A stretch of DNA of 64,000 nt from Prunella strophiata. Lineage: Eukaryota > Chordata > Aves > Passeriformes > Prunellidae. The translations under genes and the position numbers were made by a program. The notes under the pieces were generated by a model. The model saw only the letters and a program-made list of their open reading frames with translations. It did not search any database and was not told the origin of the DNA. Below, piece after piece: positions 63,001 through 64,000 of the stretch. The DNA lies in contig JAZBQD010000027.1 of assembly GCA_036583965.1 (NCBI GenBank), positions 23,443,001-23,507,000 of the forward strand, given 5' to 3'. Numbering within the stretch: the first letter of the stretch is position 1; every line of letters starts with the position of its first letter.

Positions 63001-64000
63001 CAATTTCAGGCATTCAGTGGTACATCATGGAGTCACAGTATTACAGAGTACAGCACATTTCAGCAGTGGATTGTACACCATACAGGTACCTCTGTAAACA
63101 AAGGTAGTTAATTAATTAAAACCACACTTTTCATAATACTCAGACAATTACTGTCAGAGCAGTCCAACAACCTGAGCAAACAAGGTGCTGCCAGAGATGC
63201 AGACCAGAATAATACAAGAAGCCTGTTCACAGATGTTTGTGCCAAGCCACAAACAGTGGGAATAGGAGTTGATTCTGCCTCCTGCAAAAAGCACAGTGCT
63301 TGAATAACCTCAGCTGAAATTACTTCAAATGACCTGGCTGAAAGGGTCAGCTCTGTGGTCACACTGACATAATCCTTTTTTTTTTTTTTAAACAAAGATT
63401 TCTCTTTTCAAATGAAGGATTTTTGGAAGGGTGTTGCTTCTTCAAAACACAAAGAAAAATAATAAACTAAGGCTCTAAAGAGGAATTTAGGAAGAACTAG
63501 ATTAAAAGGATTGCACTGCCTCAAATTCCCTCCATGATGGTGGGTGTTCAGCTCCTAAGGGCTGGTATAAATTGAGTATGGTATCACTTCTCTGCCTCAC
63601 AGTGGGAGCAGAATATTACAGCACCTATCCCAGAGCCTGAATCCTGACTGGGACCAGAGCAGAAGCAGATGCTAAAGGAAAATCTTTCACTGCTGTATTT
63701 TGCCAGTTTTCATCAGTCTCCTTCAATTGTTTCATCTTCCTTAGATCTTACACAGTGAGAAATAGTAAATAATTATTCTCTATTCACTCTCTCCAGGCAG
63801 CTCATAACATTGCATTATTTGCCCTCTGGTAAATTTTTTTCCCCAAGCTAGAAATCCTGCAAATGTTTAATCTCTTTTAGCAGTGGAGCAATTCCACATG
63901 TGCTTCTTCTTTATTGTTCTTTCTGCACTTTACAGGTCTATGCTACATGTCAATTTTTTCAACAATTTGAGCTGGTGAAGTAAGCAGACATTCACAGACG

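Larger units (their letters stand above)
59366..64000. other. Unique noncoding sequence
   Basis: About 4.6 kb of AT-rich sequence to the window end. It holds an (AAAC) repeat (59649-59666), a (TTG) repeat (60011-60028), AT-rich cryptic repeats near 62045-62125 and a T run at 63377-63390. The longest frame is 109 codons with no domain. I see no gene. Confidence 0.5.

Overview
The window looks like a gene-poor stretch of a bird macrochromosome, most likely from a songbird (Passeriformes). It is AT-rich and poor in CpG by eye. Its recognisable interspersed repeats are the avian set: CR1 LINE fragments ending in the ATTCTGTG-type 3' tail, and solitary LTRs resembling families I know from passerine genomes. 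I found no bacterial features, rRNA, tRNA, CRISPR array or convincing intact protein-coding gene. The open reading frames present are short, start and stop at random, and often overlap repeats. The window could be intergenic desert or intron of a very large gene; the sequence alone does not decide between them.

Layout, left to right: 1-510 unique; 517-847 solo LTR on the minus strand (family A) with a perfect 6-bp target duplication; 848-4644 unique with one small tandem duplication; 4645-5038 old CR1; 5039-10249 unique; about 10250-10849 solo LTR on the minus strand (family B) with TATA box and AATAAA; 10850-23012 unique; 23013-23112 CR1 3' tail; 23113-26494 unique; 26495-27354 CR1 with an ORF2 reverse-transcriptase piece joined to its 3' UTR by an internal deletion; 27355-30754 unique; 30755-31036 LTR on the minus strand (family C); 31037-45528 unique with a 40-bp tandem duplication and several microsatellites; 45529-46842 ERVL-type solo LTR on the plus strand with a perfect 5-bp target duplication; 46843-59046 unique; 59047-59359 second family A LTR; 59360-64000 unique.

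The most notable object is the ERVL-type LTR at 45529-46842. Near its predicted transcription start it carries an insert of about 366 bp. The last part of this insert is recognisably the N-terminal coding start of the host kinase gene TNIK (MASDSP start through the glycine-rich loop VELVGNGTY), preceded by GC-rich sequence that may be TNIK 5' UTR. The insert lies in sense orientation and is bracketed by a 12-bp imperfect direct repeat. It looks like host mRNA sequence captured into, or inserted in, a retroviral LTR. Whether this is one event or a multicopy LTR subfamily needs a genome search.

No genes here work together. The content is the mobile-element record: three LINE fragments, five LTRs from four families, and scattered simple repeats.
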